From Lutjanus erythropterus (Eukaryota > Chordata > Actinopteri > Lutjaniformes > Lutjanidae), in the NCBI GenBank assembly GCA_020091685.1, contig CM034597.1:7388532-7452531 (forward strand): a stretch of 64,000 nt of DNA, read 5' to 3'. A program made the translations under genes and the position numbers. Of the stretch, positions 1-9,858 are shown piece after piece. How positions within the stretch are numbered: position 1 is the first letter of the stretch; each line of letters opens with the position of its first letter. The notes under the pieces are model-generated. The model was given only the letters and a program-made list of their open reading frames with translations, made no database searches and had not been told where the DNA came from.

Positions 1-682
1 CTTTCCATGAGGAAGAAGGTTGTTCCTGTGTGAAACGGCTCACAACAAGGGCTGTTGGTAGCCAGGTCATGATTTCTGTAAAAACACACTGAAACACTGA
101 ATGTTTTGAAAGTCATTTTTGGTGCTTTGAGCACCACAAGCTGAGTGTCATTTAGTCCCATTATGTTGGAGAGAAGGCAGACATCTCTACAACTCACACC
201 AAAAAAATCTTGATGGATAAATATCACCACAAGCTGGAGGAAAAATATGTATTTTCTTGTAGTAGAAAGGTGTGAAGTTTGAACAGCTACAGCTATCTGC
301 CAGTTACCATAAACCCACTAAGGTAACTGGCGGCTTGGTAGCTGCGAGCAAGCTAACCAGTCAGGAGAAATTGTGATAAATTGTTTTGGTCATTCACAGT
401 GGTTTCACGGGGTCTTTGCCATGTAAAGATGACAAAATGACCAATTAAATATTTTAATAATATTTTATCATGCTTGTACGATAAAAACTTACCAAGCTAT
501 TAATGAAAAAACACACTATTTTATAAATACAGCATCTCCATTGCTGGTGATGTACAGGACTGCAGAGTGTTAATACTGACAACTTAAAAAATGTTACTGG
601 CCTTCAAAGATCAAATAATGTGCCACCATTTTTGAAAGTTAATGTCAATTTCCTGAGATTTTCATGTTTTCTTTCTCTGTAG
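1..682. other. Intron of kyat3; no other feature seen
   Basis: The first coding exon in the window starts at 683 in mid-protein, so this stretch is expected to be intronic sequence of the aminotransferase gene, with its upstream exons outside the window. I see no earlier KYAT3 exon and no recognisable repeat here. The intron ends in a pyrimidine-rich tract and AG at 681-682. Confidence 0.55.
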
Positions 683-759
683 CAACTCTGCCTGGAATGT
701 GGGACAGGACAATCACCATCAGCAGTGCAGGGAAAACGTTTAGTGTTACTGGATGGAAG
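683..759 (+). CDS. kyat3: kyat3 exon a (PLP-lysine region)
   Basis: The exon follows a TTTCTCTGTAG acceptor and is followed by GTAAGA. It reads TLPGMWDRTITISSAGKT (18 residues), then the TGWK segment that holds the Schiff-base lysine of the family. The frame is open and conserved. The first two bases complete a codon begun upstream. Confidence 0.88.
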
Positions 760-3700
760 GTAAGAAATCTGTGAACTTTGAGAACAATTTCTAACATTTA
801 GCACTCAGTTCTTGTGCCGTCATGTACTTGAAATTTGTGTCTCCTAGCTTGGTTGGTCTATAGGACCTGAGCACTTGATAAAGCATCTTCAGACCGTCAT
901 GCAGAACACTATGTACACCTGCCCAACACCTTTACAGGCAAGTTTGCACAGCTCTCACGTGTGTTCCTTAAATCCACAACAGAAAGGATTTCATTCTATT
1001 AATGTGAAACTTGTGTTTCTTCAGGAGGATGGCACAAGGTTTGCTCGGAACCTGAGCTGATGGGTCAGCCGGTGCTACTTCTCCTCACTGGCAGAAGAGC
1101 TTGAGGGCAAGAGAGACCGAATGGCCGCCATCCTGGAAGAGGCAGTATGGCTCCCATCATCCCGGAGGAGGCTACTTCATGGTCGTGGGATCACCTCTCA
1201 GTGAGTTATTGGACATTTATTTGCACTGGTTTTTGCAAGTAGAGTGAATAAATACAACGGTAGCTCATTCTAATCATGATTTACTTTGGATTTGATTTAA
1301 ATTGATGTCAATACATATAACACCTGTCAAAAGGTACTGCTACTGTATATATAACTGCTCATTTAAAAAATAACACAATAAAAGAATTAAAGAATTACTT
1401 AATTCTTTTGGGGTTTTGTTAACATTTTCAGTTTTTATATTGATCTTATGTGCTTCACAAAATGAAGAACTTTTAATTGAAGTGCAAGGAAGCCTGAACT
1501 CATAGAGGAATTAATAATCATCTTAAAAGTTTTCTTTGTGATGGAGAGTACAAATATATGAAACACAGCAGATCAGACCCTCTGCAGTTTATGTAGAAAG
1601 AGTTTGCTTTTAATCCAAAAGTTTATTTCCACCTAAACTAGGGCTGGGCGGTATACGGTTAAATGCCAACCGACCTTTTTCGTTATGATATGAATTTTCA
1701 TATACCGCCATACGGTGAATAGCCCAAACAACGTCGGGCGTGCTTGCGGAAAGTGTTTCAGCGGACCAATTTCACTGCTGTACACCAACACTACAGGTGT
1801 GCTGGCTTGAGCGTGTGTACTAGGGATGTTCCTGGCAACTAATTTCTCTGTTGATTATGCAAAATTTAATTTAGACTAGTCACTAAGAAAACACAAGGCA
1901 GAATTTATTAATTTATAATGTTAAACACTGTCGAAAAAATACTGGTGTATTAAGAGTCATTTGAAGAGCGTTAATCACAGTCTACAATCGCCAAATCGTC
2001 CTTTAAATGCTGCTGAAATGCGCTACGCCGCGCACTGTGCAATACAAACCTTACAGCTTATGATTCACCTTTTCAGACCAAGAGCGTCACAGTGTCTGCG
2101 GTAAAGGACCCGAGCTAATGTTAGCTGCCAGCCTGACACACAGTGTGGCCGCGTTAGCTTCAGCCTGACACACAGTGTAAGCGTTAGCTTCAGCCTGACA
2201 CACAGTGTGGCTAACGTTAGCTGCCAGCCTGACACAGTGTGGCTAACGTTAGCTTCCAGCCTGACACACAGTGTGGCTAACGTTAGCAGCTAGTAGTAGC
2301 AGCAGCAGCAGCATCTCCGCCTGCAGGTTTATGTCTGTGTCTGTGCTTAATGTGGTCACGTTTCTCCAGTCGAGTGAATATATATCAGCTTATTCTGTCA
2401 CAGTCTACATTCATCTGTCCGACTTCGCTGATGTAAACATCCGGTGTTGCCATGGCGATCGGTTCACACTCGCTGGGTGAGAGGAGCTGCTGTCTGACAG
2501 AGCTGCAGCCCCGACTAGTGCCGTGAGGCAACAGATAACTGGCATGCATGAATGAAATATTGACACATATTTCATTTTTAAATATTTTAAACAACTAGTA
2601 TTTCTGGTGCCGACCATACTTTGAAGAGGTCATGCTTTGCTGTGTCTGGACATGAAAAAAACATGATACAATCCTTATGACAGTAAAATGGGCTATTTAA
2701 AAACAATCAACTGCAGTAATTCTGTTCTCAGTAGAAGAAAATGTGGGTAAGAACACTGTTGCATGAAAAAAAAATCAAATACCGTGAAACCGATATGATT
2801 TAAAAAAAGACGTGATTTGAAAATTTTGTCATACCGCCCAGCCCTAACCTAAACCTGAATATATGTTTTCATTGTATTCTGTGTCGTAACACAAAAGGTG
2901 ATTGGCAACCATAAAACTTAAAACTCAAGTTATGTCAGGGGGATTACTGCTGAACCACACAAATATAGAAAAATCTATTTGTGTGAAACAGATTTGAAAT
3001 GAAACAGCCTCTGTTGTATAAAATAGTATTTAGAAAAGCAAAACTCAGAGACTGACGTTAAAAGTAAAACTCTCACTGGACATATATTTGAACTTGGATA
3101 ACTTGGATGGTGATATAAATGACTTCTGGTAAAGTTTCTTGGATTGCTTCATGCCAGTGGTTCTCATATTGTGGGGCGTAGAGCCACTGCAGGGAAACGC
3201 GGATGAGATGGGGACAAATATGGAGTGAAACTTACGCCAGCGTTACACATAACGACTTTGGACGCAATCATAGTGTCTACAAGTTTCTAGTGTTGAAGTA
3301 AAGTCATGAGAGTCTTGCTGGAGTCGAGGTGCAGTACTGTCATTGTGATCATTTGGTGTAAAGTGGTCCCAGTTTTTTTTTTCATCTTGACATTCCAATA
3401 AAATCAAGCATCTTTAATACTTTCCTAAGTCTTGGCTCATACAATAGTGACGTTTATGATGATTTTCATAAGAGTGCCATATGAAAAAATCAGATAAATC
3501 TGTGGATATAATAAGTTTAATCTTGTCCCTCCTTTTATATATATTTCTTTTACTTGAAATGTACAGTAAATAACCTCTGTGGTGAGTTTGTGATTAGTTG
3601 GCTATAGATTTCTCTCTCGACCTTTTATATATGGCTGCTGATCTCTTGTTGAAACCAACATAACCACCAACTTTATCTATTTATCTATATATATATTTTA

Positions 3701-4913
3701 TTGACTAACAGGAACATCAACATATAAAAACACAGACAGAAATCATTAGTTCATGCTGTAAATATGCCATAAAGGGTACATAAATTCAGTGTTTTAATTG
3801 CTTTCTTTTTTTTAAGAATATACAATAAAATTCATGTAGTTTTAGACCACTTTTTCCCAAAATTAAAAAAAAGATGTTCTATAATTGGCAAATTTTGATT
3901 AATGGTTATGAGATTTCACAATTAATAGGATCAAATTGATGGTATAGTATTTGTTTTGGAAGAAATATGTAAAAACGTCTAACAATATGTTATAGGAAAG
4001 TGAAAATTCATTTAATTACTGTGAAATTAATATACAGACATCTTTCCCAAAAAATACAAGACTGGGGACAAAACCGTCTTCAAAGTCTTTTAAAAATCTT
4101 TTAGTGTATTATTGGTGTAAGTTGAATAACTGTGATTAATGTTGGGACAATAAACGAGAGATTTCTGATGCTGTCATGCTGACCATTACTTCACTAAAAT
4201 TCAACATGGGTCCTTTTTTGCTAGTTTCTTCACCCGTCATTGTTGATGTTTGATAAAAGTGTGTGTGAAGTTTTTTCATCTTCTGAAGGAGGGCATACCA
4301 GAAAAAGTTTGAGAGCCACAGTCTTATGCTAGAAGGTGGAAAAGATTTGGATCTAAAACTTAATAAATTGTAGTATTTTACCAAGTTGGAACTGAACGAG
4401 TCTGTTGGACCCCAGCCCGACTCCTGATTCTTCATCTGTGTTCTTGTAGATCAGGACCTGTCAGGCGTGGTTGACGATGATGACGCCTATGACTACAAGT
4501 TTGTCAAGTGGATGATTAAAGAAAAGGTAAATTGATTTGAGTTCATTGGACCCCCCCCCTCCTCCCCCATGCTTCTTAATTCTCTTAATAATTTTAATGT
4601 TTTTATTTTTGCTGTGCTTATCTAGAAACTGGCGGCCATTCCAGTCACAGCGTTTGTTGGAGACGAGTCCAAGAAGCAGTTTGAGAAATATATTCGCTTT
4701 TGCTTCATTAAGGTAAATACACAACTGTTACAAACCTGAAACACTGCACATTCAAAATGATTTAGTAAAGATTATTGTTGGCTGAAGGGAACTTTTTCTC
4801 TTTTCTCTGGTGACAAACAATATTTTCATAACCTTCTATTTTCTTTCACTTTATAGCAAGATAGTACTCTCGATGCAGCGGGGGAGATCTTGAAAAACTG
4901 GAATAAGATTTGA
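683..4913 (+). CDS. kyat3: Kynurenine aminotransferase 3-type gene, 3' part (six exons)
   Basis: The six exons at 683-759, 848-937, 1025-1200, 4450-4526, 4626-4712 and 4857-4913 encode the C-terminal half of a PLP-dependent fold-type I aminotransferase. Family members convert kynurenine to kynurenic acid and act as cysteine-S-conjugate beta-lyases. Diagnostic stretches are SAGKTFSVTGWKLGWSIGP, which contains the PLP-binding lysine (GKT..TGWK region), HLIKHLQTV..NT.YTC.TPLQ, DYKFVKWMIKEKKLAAIPV and IRFCFIKQDSTLDAA. The LGWSIGP and YDYKFVKWM wording matches KYAT3 (CCBL2) better than KYAT1. The protein ends at TGA 4911-4913. Upstream exons lie outside the window. The 1025-1200 exon is frame-broken (TGA at 1058-1060 plus shifts) whereas the other five are intact with matching phases, so this is either a recently damaged gene or a sequence-quality problem. 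The identification is from memory of the family; no search was run. Confidence 0.88.
848..937 (+). CDS. kyat3: kyat3 exon b, with a GC donor
   Basis: These exactly 30 codons start LGWSIGPEHLIKHLQTV and end at ...CPTPLQ. The acceptor is CTCCTAG. The donor is ACAG|GCAAGT, a GC rather than GT donor in an otherwise perfect consensus, and the following intron (938-1024) is only 87 bp. The exon boundary agrees with the protein alignment, so the GC donor is probably real. Confidence 0.87.
1025..1200 (+). pseudogene. kyat3: kyat3 exon c, frame-disrupted
   Basis: The exon lies between TTCTTCAG and GTGAGT. Family sequence is clear, but in three frames: CYFSSLAEELEGKRDRMA in the entry frame, then MAPIIPE one frame on, then GGYFMVV in the third. 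A TGA falls at 1058-1060 in the entry frame. The shifts fit small deletions from repeated bases, and two single-base losses in the second half (before MAPII and inside PEGGYF) bring the length to the phase required by the next exon. The first 35 bases or so also look about six bases shorter than the family alignment. The stop arises from a shift, not from a clear substitution. This may be true decay or a consensus error. Confidence 0.75.
1631..1638 (+). repeat. Left target-site duplication
   Basis: ACCTAAAC, identical to 2847-2854, on the outer edge of the hAT-type element. Confidence 0.85.
1821..2620 (+). mobile_element. Nested element, copy 1 (homologue at 32.58-33.80 kb)
   Basis: From TAGGGATGTTCCTGGC to TATTTCTGGTGCCGACC this inner sequence is clearly homologous, in the same order, to 32578-33755: the GACTAATTT start, the AAACACTGTC block, the TCAGCTTATTCTGTCACAG block, and the CAGATAACTGGC and CTAGTATTTCTGGTGCCGAC blocks. 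Copy 2 ends in ACATCCCTA, the inverse of the TAGGGATGT start here, so the inner unit looks like an independent hAT-like element. Copy 1 lacks that right end. Confidence 0.65.
2115..2288 (+). repeat. Minisatellite, about five 31-34 bp units
   Basis: Tandem units are built from GCTAACGTTAGC (a perfect palindrome), then TGCCAGCCTGACACACAGTG. About five complete units with small differences are present. The homologous element at 32.9 kb has one unit, so the array expanded in this copy. Confidence 0.85.
2847..2854 (+). repeat. Right target-site duplication
   Basis: ACCTAAAC, identical to 1631-1638. Confidence 0.85.
3828..4160 (+). repeat. Dispersed or duplicated block, copy 1
   Basis: Nearly the same sequence, same orientation, lies at 7762-8080. 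It includes GGCAAATTTTGATTAA, AATAGGATCAAATTGATGG, CTAACAATATGTTATAGG, TTTTAGTGTATTATTGGTG and TAACTGTGATTAATGT. A third, shorter relative is at 7195-7260. No inverted termini were found. Confidence 0.75.
4450..4526 (+). CDS. kyat3: kyat3 exon d
   Basis: The exon is entered in phase 1 and reads QDLSGVVDDDDAYDY, then KFVKWMIKEK, before a GTAAAT donor. The YDYKFVKWM motif is a strong KYAT3 match. The frame is intact. Confidence 0.9.
4626..4712 (+). CDS. kyat3: kyat3 exon e
   Basis: 29 codons, starting KLAAIPVTAFVGDESKKQ and ending in KYIRFCFIK, with a TCTAG acceptor and GTAAAT donor. The IRFCFIK motif contains the conserved arginine that binds the substrate carboxylate in this aminotransferase fold. 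Confidence 0.9.
4857..4913 (+). CDS. kyat3: kyat3 last coding exon
   Basis: The exon reads QDSTLDAAGEILKNWNKI and stops at TGA 4911-4913. It matches the family C-terminus in length and sequence. Confidence 0.9.
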   Translation, partial: QDSTLDAAGEILKNWNKI

Positions 4914-5340
4914 CGGGATGAGATATCTGAGGACTTCAGCACAAGTCTGGTCCAGCTGAAGGGACGGCACTTAATTGCAGCATTGCACACAAGCTGGAAA
5001 TGGGTGAAATTCTCTGACTTCAACTGTTACTAGTAGGATGTCTACTCATACTTTGACCTGTATCCTGTTTTAAGGGAGAGAATCCTCCAGTCACCATGAC
5101 TGTAGTGACCTGTTCTGATAAATCCCATCAAGTGTTCAGTGAGATAACTAACATGCTGCTGTCATATTTATCCATTATTGCACTGTGGATATAAACAACC
5201 CCATGTTGATTCCTGTTGTCACTCTGTCTAGATTCCTTCAGTATTTTCTTGGTAAATTATTCACAGAGGGGTTTGACACTTGACTTTGACTAAACATTTC
5301 TGTTGGCTGTAACTGAGCCATTTCTGTAGTTTGTAATAAA
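4914..5340 (+). terminator. kyat3: kyat3 3' UTR and polyadenylation signal
   Basis: The sequence following the stop is unique, with an AATAAA hexamer at 5335-5340. A second AATAAA-like cluster lies at about 5416-5430. The exact cleavage site cannot be read. Confidence 0.6.
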
Positions 5341-5430
5341 ACTGAAACCCAGCTTTGTATCATTTTTATGGTATGATTGATTTTGTGGTATGATTGATCA
5401 GACTGTTAATCTTTGAAATAAAAAATAAAT

Positions 5431-6659
5431 AAACACAGGAATGTAAGAAACTGTAAGATAGTCTAATGTTAACCTGCAAGCACACACACGGCACCCCTGC
5501 ATAGGTCTGGACACGCCCCTGCTCCAGCCTCTTTAATGTCTAGACACAGATTACCAAATTGGAATATGCTGCTTGGACTTAGCCAGTGTTCATATTTGGT
5601 GTCCATTTCTCAGTTTCTTTCTCTGGCCTGTTTTCAGTCAAGCTAATTTAGATCAGTGCATGAGGAAGTACTATTCATTGGTGGGCCACATAAGAAATTG
5701 ACCACCGTGTGACCATTTGCGGCTCCAGTAGGGACACTGTTGTCTGCACACTTTACAACAAGTTCAGCTCTGTCAGACAGAAGAAAGCTGCAGTATGAAC
5801 TAATTGACACAACTACTAACAGAGTGACAGAGTGTGTTGTTTAGAAATCGTTCAGAAGTGGTTACATAACAATTTAAATTCCACAAATGAATTGAAAGTT
5901 CTTGCCAGTGTCCCCTGCATGTTCCCCTCATGAACTAACCTGCTAAAATTGGTATGTTAGCATATTTTAGTTCATTAGTGGCTCTGGATCAGAGCTAATG
6001 TTAGCTAACAGACAGCCAACGTAATGTGTCAGTGTTAACTGTTAGACCTGAGGAATGTTGAACGACATGTTCTTGTTTTGTCGTGAACGTGCAACACAAG
6101 TAGTAAACTTGAACAGCCAACTTCACCCTGAGAAAACATCATCTTCAGACTCTGCAGCAGCAAACAACTAACCTTCACCTGTTCATAAAGCATTACTAGT
6201 GATATTACTAGTGACTGAATATAATTTATGCCACAGAGTTTTTGACATACTTAACCATCTTAATACTTTATTCAGTTTCAACTTTCTTTGGTACTTTACT
6301 TAAGTTAAGAGGTCTGCATGTTGCATATAAACTCCCAACACACCTTTCTTTCACTGCTGCCATTTTAATATGTGTGGGAAATATGTAATATATGGAAATG
6401 GAGTTCTTCATTGACCCCTATTTCAACCATAAAATGACAGTGAGAGAAAACAGAGCACACAGACATGTTTTTTTTTTTAAGTTCTTTATTATTAATATTA
6501 ATTATATACATTGCCTAGTCCTTCCCAGAGAGCAAGCCAATTTATTACTGACCAACTCATCTCCTCATCATGATGATAAAAACTATGGATTCTAGTCAAT
6601 TAAGTGTCATAATGTCAAATTCGAATTAAATAAACTGGAGATGAGCTCTGATTAGGTCT
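5431..6659. other. Intergenic, no gene seen
   Basis: The sequence is AT-rich with scattered stop codons in all frames. No splice-bounded coding segment or repeat family was recognised, apart from a T-run at 6469-6479. Confidence 0.5.
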
Positions 6660-6912
6660 TACTGGTTCAGATTTATTTACATGTGGCGACAGCAGCAAAG
6701 AAACTCCCCCTAGCGGGAAGAAACCTCGGGAGGAACTGGGCTCTCTGGGGTGGCCAAGGGCTGAGTACGAGCTCATGAATGATGCTTTGACTTCAATGGT
6801 GGTTAGATGCGAGATCGAGGCTGTTAGAAAAAGTAGTGACTACAGAACTGAACTAGCATACATCATCTTTCTGTTTTTAACGTGGGAAACCAGAGCACCC
6901 GGAGAAACCCAC
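6660..6912. mobile_element. LINE-like 3' fragments
   Basis: Two conserved teleost retroelement-tail wordings are present: CTAGCGGGAAGAAACCTCGG with AGGAACTGGGCTCTCTGGGG (6713-6750), and GGAAACCAGAGCACCCGGAG followed by AAACCCAC (6884-6911). These resemble L2/RTE-type 3' ends. The assignment is from memory and the family is uncertain. Confidence 0.45.
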
Positions 6913-6918
6913 AAATAA

Positions 6919-7160
6919 GGGCCTGTCCACACCAACAACGATAACTATAACAATAAGTCCCTCACTTGGAGTAATGACTCACTCCTACTCAGAGTAGACG
7001 GTCTGAGTAGGGAGTAGAAGGCATCAAATGCACATGGTTCTCAGGCCATGGTTCTCCTGAGAACCATGGCCTGAGAAGGCTCATGTGTGCTGATCCTCAT
7101 CTCAGCCAGTCGGATGTGAACTGATATTTTTATTTACTGTTATTGTTCTTGGTGTGGACC
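6919..7160. mobile_element. MITE with imperfect terminal inverted repeats
   Basis: The left end GGCCTGTCCACACCAACAAC and the right end TGTTCTTGGTGTGGACC are imperfect inverse complements, continuing into AT-rich sequence (ATAACTATAACAATAA versus TTTATTTACTGTTATTG). The element is 242 bp with no coding capacity. The internal hairpin is listed separately. Confidence 0.65.
7038..7077. repeat. Perfect 19-bp hairpin, 2-nt loop
   Basis: TTCTCAGGCCATGGTTCTC (7038-7056) is the exact complement of GAGAACCATGGCCTGAGAA (7059-7077). Outside it CACATG (7031-7036) pairs with CATGTG (7082-7087) after a small bulge. It lies at the centre of the MITE. Confidence 0.9.
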
Positions 7161-7469
7161 AATGTTCTCAATCCTGGTCTTCAGGGACATCTTTCCAAAA
7201 AGTCTTTTAAAAATCTTTTAGTGTATTATAGTTTAATAATGTGATTAATGTATAGAAGATAAACAAGAGATTGAAACATTTTAATCCTGCCTAATCTCAC
7301 GTTACTGATAAATAAATAGTGAGACCACTTACTTTGTGTTAAAGAGCAGCTAGTCCAGTTCTGACAACTAACCTACGTCACCTGTGTATTTCTTGGTCTA
7401 TTAGACATCAGACAGGTCTCTGCGGCTCCAATTTCACCCAATGAATTAAAAGCAATAAAAGCGATTTGG

Positions 7470-7598
7470 TCAGCGCCATAAAAGTATCAAAGTTCGGTAC
7501 CCAGTCCAGAGCCGCCCTCCTCCTAAGGGCTTGGTGAGTGTCTCCTCTTCCTCCGTGAGATGAAGCCGGTCAGGAACCTCCTCTTGTACCTCCTCAAC
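7470..7598 (-). CDS. USP37-like C-terminal exon (copy D2)
   Basis: The acceptor TTTTCTCAG is followed by 42 open codons beginning VEEVQEEVPDRLHLTEEEE and a stop at 7470-7472. The entry phase fits the exon ending ...FYRRQ. A second copy of its first half lies at 8134-8205. An alternative frame, rich in Arg and Lys and ending in HSPSP, is also open and kept in both copies, so the frame is not certain. Confidence 0.5.
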   Translation of the reverse strand, partial: VEEVQEEVPDRLHLTEEEETLTKPLGGGRLWTGYRTLILLWR

Positions 7599-9819
7599 CT
7601 GAGAAAAGACAAAGAGAAAAGAGAGTTAGTCACCTGGCTTTTCCTGCCTAATCTGACAAGTTACTGAAAAATAGTGACAGAGTGAGACCTCTTACTTTCT
7701 CTGTGCTAAGAGCAGCTATCCCACTTCTGACAACCCCACATCACTTTGTGTATTTCTCAAATTAATGTTGTTTTAGACCACTTTTTCCAAAATGTAAATA
7801 AGATGCTCTTTGATTGGCAAATTTTGATTAAAGGTTATGAGTTTCACAATTAATAGGATCAAATTGATGGTATAGTATTTGTTTTGGAAGAAATATGTAA
7901 AAGCGTCTAACAATATGTTATAGGAAAGTGAAAATTCATTCATTTAATTACTGTGAAATTAATATACAGACATCTTAAAATACAAGACTGGGACAACAAA
8001 TCTTCAAAGTCTTTAAAATCTTTTAGTGTATTATTGGTGTAAGTTGAATAACTGTGATTAATGTAGAAAATAAGCAGAGATTGAAAACTTTAATCTCACA
8101 AGTTACTGATAAATAATTAGTGAGACCTCTTACTTAAGGACTTGGTGAGTGTCTCCTCCTCCACGAGATGAAGCTGGTCAGGAACCTCCTCTTGTACCTC
8201 CTCCACTTGAGAGTCTGGCGGACAAAGTCTCTGCATGGCCAGACTGCTCTAGATCTGAGAACAGAGATCGACACTCAGGGTCAGTACAGAGTTGGTGGAT
8301 TTTACAATGTAAGTCGGCAAATCGTTTGCTAAACTCAACAAGCATCAGAGTCAGTTTGACTGCAGGATGAGACGGCACTGTCTTCTTACCTGTCTTCTGT
8401 AGAATAGGATGTATGCTGACCGGCGCTGCTCACACACGGAGGCTCGGTGGTTTCCTCGACAATTGAGTCATTGTAGGTGAGCCAGCGGTCACAGGTCGTC
8501 CATGTCCTCATCTGGGTGCACCCGTCACTGATGTAGTGTCTAACAGGAGACCAATGACTGTTAGTTTGGGTGTCTTGACATGTGAGGTTAGATTGCTTTA
8601 CTGATAATATGTATAACATCCAGATATATGATGTGTCTGAGAACCTGATAGAGGACCGGAGACTGTGACAGTGTCTTACCAAAGTTCCCAGGAGCCTAGA
8701 TGACTTATGCGCTCACCAGACGGTACTGACTGTCACCCTGAGAGGAACACAGTTAAAACAGTCAGTTACATGTTCACACACACACACGAAGAAGCCCAGC
8801 TACAGACAGAGCTCACGTTTCCTTTGGACTTGAACTCAGGTGAGATATTTCTTACCTGGCTGGATTTCACCAGCAGCTTCCTCAAGAGCTCGATTTTGCT
8901 GTTGAGTTTCTGCAGGTGCCGAAGTCAGTGAAGCGAAGCGCTTCAAGTGCAGCATCAGTACTCTGTAGAGAGAGAAACAGAAAAACATGGCTTCAGAAGG
9001 TTGTTGGGTTTTTGCTTCATACATGAAAAGTGTAAAATGTTCAGATATAACGTAAAGTAAACATGGGGTTAAGGAGTAAATGCTGTGGTATAGTCCTTTA
9101 AGGTCCACAGTTGGACTATCTGTGTTGGATGTGATGTCACTTACTTAGGTAGGGTCTTAAAACCGGACTGCTGGACAGACGTGTTAGCATGCAGTCACAC
9201 TTGAAGTCTAAATCTGTTTCCTGGACAACGACACAGAGACAACATGCTGTCAGCTGCTGGACAAAACAGACTGTGTTTGGGACCGAAGTGTGTGTTCATG
9301 TGGCGATGTCACTAAAGGAGGACAGGTGGGTCTTACCATCAGGTAATCCTGCAGCATGTCCTGGACTGACTTGTGCTGGACTTTCAGGGTCAGAGACAGG
9401 CTGCTGAAGTCCTCCTCTTGTGTAGACTGGGCTCCACAGCTACACAAAGAGACAACACACAGAAAATATTTACTACTTTGGCCTTTGCTGTTATTCAATA
9501 ATCAATAATAAAACAGGGGCAAGTACAAATTGGACTTTTGTAAAGTGACAAAACAACAATAATGAAATGTGGAAATTGTTCACAGTATTTTGTATTTGTC
9601 CTGTATGAGTTGTATAAGGAGAATAAAACTTCTCCTGCTGTGTGTGATGTCTTTGTCTCTGTTGTCGTACCTCTTGCAGGTCCTGGTGGTCTGCATGCTG
9701 AAGAGTAGGTTTTCCTGAACAGGGCATCTGTATTTCATTTCCACGATGGCGACATCCTGCAGTATCGGCGACAAGCACCTGATCTGATACAGGACTGTGG
9801 TCAGGAACTCGTGGGCGTC

Positions 9820-9858
<39 letters not shown>

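Larger units (their letters stand above)
1639..2846. mobile_element. Non-autonomous hAT-type DNA transposon, complete
   Basis: The ends are perfect 16-bp inverted repeats: TAGGGCTGGGCGGTAT (1639-1654) and its complement ATACCGCCCAGCCCTA (2831-2846). They are flanked by an identical 8-bp direct repeat, ACCTAAAC, at 1631-1638 and 2847-2854. An 8-bp duplication and this terminus are the signature of hAT transposition. There is no transposase reading frame, so it moved in trans. A second repeat is nested at about 1821-2620. Confidence 0.88.
1201..4449 (+). other. Large kyat3 intron with transposon insertions
   Basis: The intron is bounded by GTGAGT and TTCTTGTAG and is 3.2 kb long, against about 90-3250 bp for the others. 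It contains a full hAT-like element (1639-2846) and a block shared with the DNA downstream of the neighbouring gene (3828-4160). The rest (2855-3827) is AT-rich with no feature I recognise. Confidence 0.75.
7195..8210. repeat. Local tandem duplication at the 3' end of the USP37-like gene
   Basis: Three related blocks share wording. TAATCT..GTTACTGATAAATAA..AGTGAGACC..CTTACTT appears at about 7290, 7655 and 8090. AGAGCAGCTA..CC..TTCTGACAA appears at 7344 and 7708. An exon-like piece, GAGTGTCTCCTC...GGTCAGGAACCTCCTCTTG, appears at 7532-7598 and 8145-8205. The period is about 370-600 bp. One duplicated unit includes an exon. Confidence 0.75.
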
